From positions 1 through 43,925 of IMG/VR virus record IMGVR_UViG_3300000116_000044: a stretch of 43,925 bases of DNA; one strand, written 5' to 3'. The stretch is from a virus. Each line of letters starts with the position of its first letter. Positions within the stretch are counted from its first letter, which is position 1. Under the pieces are notes generated by a model, which was not told the origin of the DNA, did no database searches, and saw nothing but the letters and a program-made list of their open reading frames with translations. A program made the translations under genes and the position numbers. Below are positions 41,434 through 43,925 of this stretch, piece by piece.

Positions 41434-42315
41434 CGGTATTCTGCCCCATTCTAAAATTTCTTTTGTTAATCTTAATTTTCTTACTTTGTACTTGTATTCT
41501 TTTCGTTTCTTGCTATCGTAATCTTCTATAGCTCTTATGATAGCATCTGCAAGTCTTTGGTTCTTATCATCTCCGTGGATGTGGTTTGCACTGTATGATT
41601 CAATCACCTCAGTACTATATTCCTGAAACTTATGACCCTCAACTGTGAGATTGACCAACGGAGGCTTAATCATCATACCATGTTGCCACTCATGAGGAAA
41701 GGTATGAAGAGACCGCCACTCACGAGGCTCTCCGTCATCAAAGTTATGAGACATACCATAGTTGTGCATATGGATGAACTTAGTCTGGCCATGACCAGAT
41801 CCTTCAAATGTCTTTATTAGATTATCAAAGTAATGAAGAGCACCCATGTATTCATGCTTCATCTTTTGTGGATCAAACAGCTCTTCATAGAACATTCTCA
41901 TTGCTGTCAATACTCTTTTTGGAACACCACTATTCTTTATATTCATTACTGAATTATAATTCATCCCTCTATACTCTTTGTGGTATATCCTTGAGAAGTC
42001 AGTCCAGCAGAATACTGCAACGTCTGGTAGTCCTTTGGTCAGCATATGTTCTTGGAACTGGTTTATGATAGTATCCCAGACACTTCCTCCTGGAACTCCT
42101 GTGTGGACACAATCTGCATCAAAGTGGTCGCATATCTTTTTGATGTATGTTGTCGTACTAGGATCCTCGCCTCTCATCTCTCTGGCATGGAGCCCTTTGA
42201 ATTTCTTATCTTTCTTCTTGCCATTGACATCAAGCTCTTTCCATGGAAGTGCAAGCTGCCCCCAATAGTCATACGACTCACAAAAACTGTCTCCAAAGAA
42301 TCCTATCTTCACCAA
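41419..42315 (-). CDS. SGNH-like hydrolase family protein
   Basis: This 298-aa protein has a nucleophile Ser in IGFFGDSFCESYDYW (about S10) and GVPGGSVWDT as the GGxx block. A late ANHIHGDDKNQRLADAI supplies the Asp/His region. Family members are esterases or acyltransferases. It is the second such gene of the window (the other is at 16981-17877), but with a much clearer GDS block. Overlaps the MIP18-like gene by 7 nt. Confidence 0.75.
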   Translation of the reverse strand: MVKIGFFGDSFCESYDYWGQLALPWKELDVNGKKKDKKFKGLHAREMRGEDPSTTTYIKKICDHFDADCVHTGVPGGSVWDTIINQFQEHMLTKGLPDVAVFCWTDFSRIYHKEYRGMNYNSVMNIKNSGVPKRVLTAMRMFYEELFDPQKMKHEYMGALHYFDNLIKTFEGSGHGQTKFIHMHNYGMSHNFDDGEPREWRSLHTFPHEWQHGMMIKPPLVNLTVEGHKFQEYSTEVIESYSANHIHGDDKNQRLADAIIRAIEDYDSKKRKEYKYKVRKLRLTKEILEWGRIPLTSI

Positions 42316-42617
42316 TCTATCCCCAGTATTATTTTAGCCTCTTCACTCATCATCTCTGGACCAAAAGGTGGCTCGAATGTTGTCACCACATCAACACCAT
42401 CGACTCCATCTACCATCCCGCACGCTGCTTCTATATCACTAATGATGTCATCTGCCGCAGGACAGAATGCTGATGTGAGAGTATGGGTTACTGTTACCTT
42501 AGGTAGATGGTCAAGGTCAATATCATATATCAATCCAAGATCGTATATATTTATGCTGATCTCTGGATCAAAGCATTGCTTGAGGTTCTCTACTATTTGT
42601 TCTCTAATCACATGCAC
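42309..42617 (-). CDS. MIP18/SufT/PaaD-family Fe-S assembly protein (DUF59)
   Basis: This 102-aa protein contains FDPEISINIYDLGLIYDI (16-33), the family hallmark, VTHTLTSAFCPAADDI with C52, VDGVDVVTTFEPPFGPEMMSEEAK, and a C-terminal LGI. Proteins of this family help deliver Fe-S clusters (SufT, MIP18) or mature oxygenases (PaaD). GTG 42617 directly follows the upstream stop; a second GTG at 42611 also has a ribosome site. With the IscA-like gene it forms the Fe-S supply set of the window. Confidence 0.88.
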   Translation of the reverse strand: MHVIREQIVENLKQCFDPEISINIYDLGLIYDIDLDHLPKVTVTHTLTSAFCPAADDIISDIEAACGMVDGVDGVDVVTTFEPPFGPEMMSEEAKIILGIDW

Positions 42618-42812
42618 CTACCGCACTTGGGACCCGAGGTCCTTCATTATTGACTCACGTTGCTCGTCACTATATCTTCGCCACCTAATGATCTGCTCTT
42701 TTGATCGACCACACCCTGTGCAGAACCCCTCTTCGAGATTACAGAGAGATACGCACGGAGAGGATATGTACCCAGGCAACTCTTTCAGCTTGCCAGTACC
42801 ATCAAGCACCAC
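42618..42812 (-). CDS. DUF1289-type four-Cys protein
   Basis: The 64-aa product has C20-x3-C24-x6-C31-x2-C34 (SSPCVSLCNLEEGFCTGCGRS) followed by RWRRYSDEQRESIM, the DUF1289 pattern typical of proteobacteria. The GTG at 42812 has a weak ribosome site, so translation may be coupled to the tiny gene 42785-42844 upstream. It probably binds a metal or Fe-S cluster. A bacterial rather than phage-typical family, likely acquired from a host. Confidence 0.8.
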   Translation of the reverse strand: MVLDGTGKLKELPGYISSPCVSLCNLEEGFCTGCGRSKEQIIRWRRYSDEQRESIMKDLGSQVR

Positions 42813-42844
42813 AATGCAATGTTAATTCCAATAAAAACTGTCAT
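42785..42844 (-). CDS. Possible 19-aa membrane peptide
   Basis: The ATG overlaps the stop of the 42-aa membrane protein (ATGA). The peptide (MTVFIGINIALWCLMVLAS) is one hydrophobic helix, and its stop lies inside the start of the DUF1289 gene. It could be a real micro-protein or serve only to couple translation. Confidence 0.35.
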   Translation of the reverse strand: MTVFIGINIALWCLMVLAS

Positions 42845-42969
42845 AATATAAACACCAATACAAATAAAATTGCTATACCTAATGCAGCATAGTCCTGCAC
42901 ACCTAGAGACCCATACTGCCTGCTGGCTTTCTCGGCCTCTTCCCAGATCTGCTTCCAGTCCTTTTTCAT
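42841..42969 (-). CDS. Small membrane protein (42 aa)
   Basis: The sequence MKKDWKQIWEEAEKASRQYGSLG is a charged N-terminal part followed by one transmembrane helix (about 25-42). It follows the structured element at 42976-43130, with AAGG upstream of the ATG. Lies head of the DUF1289/MIP18 unit. Confidence 0.6.
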   Translation of the reverse strand: MKKDWKQIWEEAEKASRQYGSLGVQDYAALGIAILFVLVFIL

Positions 42970-42975
42970 GTATTA

Positions 42976-43130
42976 TATATCCTTAGTAGTATGAGAGATG
43001 CTGGGGGCTTTGCTTCCCGCCGTAAGTTATACTTACGTATGCTACAGATCTTCATCTTTTTATATCCAAGCTTCCATTGCTATAATGGTATCAGTGCTTG
43101 GAAGCCTCTCTCATACTACTAAGAGATATA
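42976..43130 (-). ncRNA. Candidate structured RNA closed by a 23-bp stem
   Basis: TATATC plus CTTAGTAGTATGAGAGA (42976-42998) is complementary to TCTCTCATACTACTAAG plus GATATA (43107-43123 and 43125-43130), with one bulged base: 23 bp in all. Inside are three hairpins: a G/C one (43003-43018), CGTAAGT-TAT-ACTTACG (43021-43037), and CCAAGC/GCTTGG (43066-43101) enclosing CCATT/AATGG. This is a four-way-junction shape. No tRNA or known riboswitch is recognised. Strand is inferred from flanking genes. It could be a stable ncRNA, an RNase III processing site or a DNA cruciform. Confidence 0.5.
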
Positions 43131-43167
43131 GGAGAGGGGTGATCCTAAGACCACCCCATGAAGAACC

Positions 43168-43434
43168 CTATAGATCGAGCTTCTGAACAAACTTAATCTT
43201 GGCTCCAGACCAAGCTACATCTCTGCAGAACTTATGTATTGCTCTTACATTGTCTAGCTGATCGTATTGTATAAGATCGCGATGAAGCTGCTGCTTGTTC
43301 TTAAAGTCATATTGATCAACCACTCTAAGGGCAGCCTCTTTGGCTTGATCATAAGAAGCATTCTTCCAATCATAAGCCTCTACAGCAAACTGTACTTCAT
43401 CCCAACCATTTTTCATTGCTTTAACATAATCCAT
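43168..43434 (-). CDS. Phage protein, unknown (88 aa)
   Basis: MDYVKAMKNGWDEVQFAVEAYDWKNASYDQAKEAALR... is a helical, highly charged protein. It follows a good promoter (43506-43534). No family recognised. Confidence 0.65.
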   Translation of the reverse strand: MDYVKAMKNGWDEVQFAVEAYDWKNASYDQAKEAALRVVDQYDFKNKQQLHRDLIQYDQLDNVRAIHKFCRDVAWSGAKIKFVQKLDL

Positions 43435-43456
43435 TACTTTGACTCCTTCGTCAGAT

Positions 43457-43738
43457 CTACCCCATAGGGCTTAGTTGGGCAGCAACGTAATTGTCACTGT
43501 CCTGTATTGTACCACATTTCCCATAAAGGGTCAACAGGTTATTTAAATTATTTTCTCTATCAACACGATTAAAATATTCCTTAGAGTATACTATCCAAGA
43601 GCCATCAGACAGGGGGGAGATAATGAAGTCATCATTCTCGTACTTGTATATCTCCTTGGCAGGGTACCCACCAACTCTCACCAGGATCTTGCGGAACCCA
43701 TATTTGGTATAATTTTGATCAGGAAAATTTTTTGACAT
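43457..43738 (-). CDS. Phage protein, unknown (93 aa)
   Basis: ATG 43738 (MSKNFPDQNYTKYGFRKILVRVGGYPAKEIYKYEN...) is taken; a TTG six codons earlier is possible. The middle (FIISPLSDGSWIVYSKEYF) looks beta-rich. The 3' end contains the promoter for the next gene. Confidence 0.6.
   Translation of the reverse strand: MSKNFPDQNYTKYGFRKILVRVGGYPAKEIYKYENDDFIISPLSDGSWIVYSKEYFNRVDRENNLNNLLTLYGKCGTIQDSDNYVAAQLSPMG
43506..43534 (-). promoter_or_regulatory. Sigma70-type promoter inside a coding region
   Basis: TTGACC (43534-43529), a 17-nt spacer and TACAAT (43511-43506) near the 3' end of the 43457 gene, about 72 nt before ATG 43434. Confidence 0.65.
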
Positions 43739-43816
43739 CGGTTTATCTAGATCCAATCTAAAGTGTATTATATTTAATTAAAAAACAAGGCCTATATACC
43801 CCCCCCATGGGCGATG

Positions 43817-43909
43817 TCACATACCGAATGCGACACCTAGCCCTATGATCACTGCTAGCATCCCTACTAGCCCAACGAACTCTATTGCTCTCTCTATAGC
43901 CGCCCTCAT
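43817..43909 (-). CDS. Tiny membrane protein (30 aa)
   Basis: ATG 43909 follows GGGAG at 7 nt. The peptide MRAAIERAIEFVGLVGMLAVIIGLG... is a charged start plus a single hydrophobic helix. A C8 run lies downstream at 43799-43806. Too short for homology; judged by ribosome site and hydrophobicity. Confidence 0.45.
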   Translation of the reverse strand: MRAAIERAIEFVGLVGMLAVIIGLGVAFGM

Positions 43910-43925
43910 GCTGCTGCTCCCTCTA

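Noticed and set aside
42046-42825. A 259-aa plus-strand open frame
   Set aside because: It lies antisense to the SGNH, MIP18 and DUF1289 genes, which have clear families. The plus frame has no domain or upstream ribosome site.
43799-43806. Run of eight C residues as a possible slippage or sequencing site
   Set aside because: It lies between two genes and does not alter a reading frame that I can identify.

Overview
The window is part of a T4-like (Tevenvirinae-related) marine myovirus genome. The T4 replication/late-transcription genes 32, 59, 33 and rnh are recognisable and look more like those of marine cyano- and pelagiphages than like T4 itself. PhoH, a DUF932 protein, many short conserved phage proteins, two tRNA genes and dense gene packing (1-50 nt overlaps) fit this. 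A circularly permuted two-piece tmRNA whose tag ends ...ANDNIASDNFALAA points to an alphaproteobacterial host. That is an inference; marine cyanobacteria also carry permuted tmRNAs.

Layout. 1-210 (+) is the end of a gene cut by the window, followed by a bidirectional hairpin. 223-7090 (-) holds tRNA-Arg, gp32, gp59, gp33, a SleB-type hydrolase, three glycosyltransferase-like genes, an IscA-type Fe-S carrier, the tmRNA, a 2OG-Fe(II) oxygenase-like gene and two small genes. Two divergent sigma70-type promoters lie at 7114-7216. 7241-14816 (+) holds a DUF932 protein, a group of exported proteins including an LPP20-like lipoprotein, RNase H, PhoH, a PD-(D/E)XK nuclease and small phage proteins. 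A convergent hairpin lies at 14797-14828. Everything after it is on the minus strand.

14803-28203 is one almost gapless overlapping gene string: a small conserved gene, a NodU/CmcH carbamoyltransferase, seven consecutive radical SAM genes (17870-26538), an SGNH-like hydrolase, glutaredoxin and a GT4 glycosyltransferase. Just upstream (28261-32439) are two PP-loop ATPases, a PhyH-type dioxygenase and an eighth, B12-type radical SAM enzyme. 32427-41372 holds tRNA-Thr, more 2OG-Fe(II) oxygenases, SprT and YkgJ-type proteins, a KxDG nucleotidyltransferase-like protein, a TIM-barrel glycoside hydrolase with a DUF5648 tail, and small phage genes. 41419-43909 holds an SGNH-like hydrolase, a MIP18/DUF59 Fe-S assembly protein, a DUF1289 protein, tiny membrane proteins and a strongly base-paired 155-nt intergenic element (42976-43130).

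Working model (inference). The phage makes or modifies a sugar- or peptide-like product with radical SAM, carbamoyl-transfer, PP-loop and oxygenase chemistry. It carries Fe-S and redox helpers (IscA-like, MIP18-like, DUF1289, glutaredoxin) that could keep eight [4Fe-4S] enzymes supplied, and a tmRNA for ribosome rescue. Transcription appears to use many host-like promoters of the form TTGAC(C/T/A) - 17 nt - TATA(C/A)T, often inside the 3' end of the upstream gene, plus a few T4-late TATAAATA boxes.
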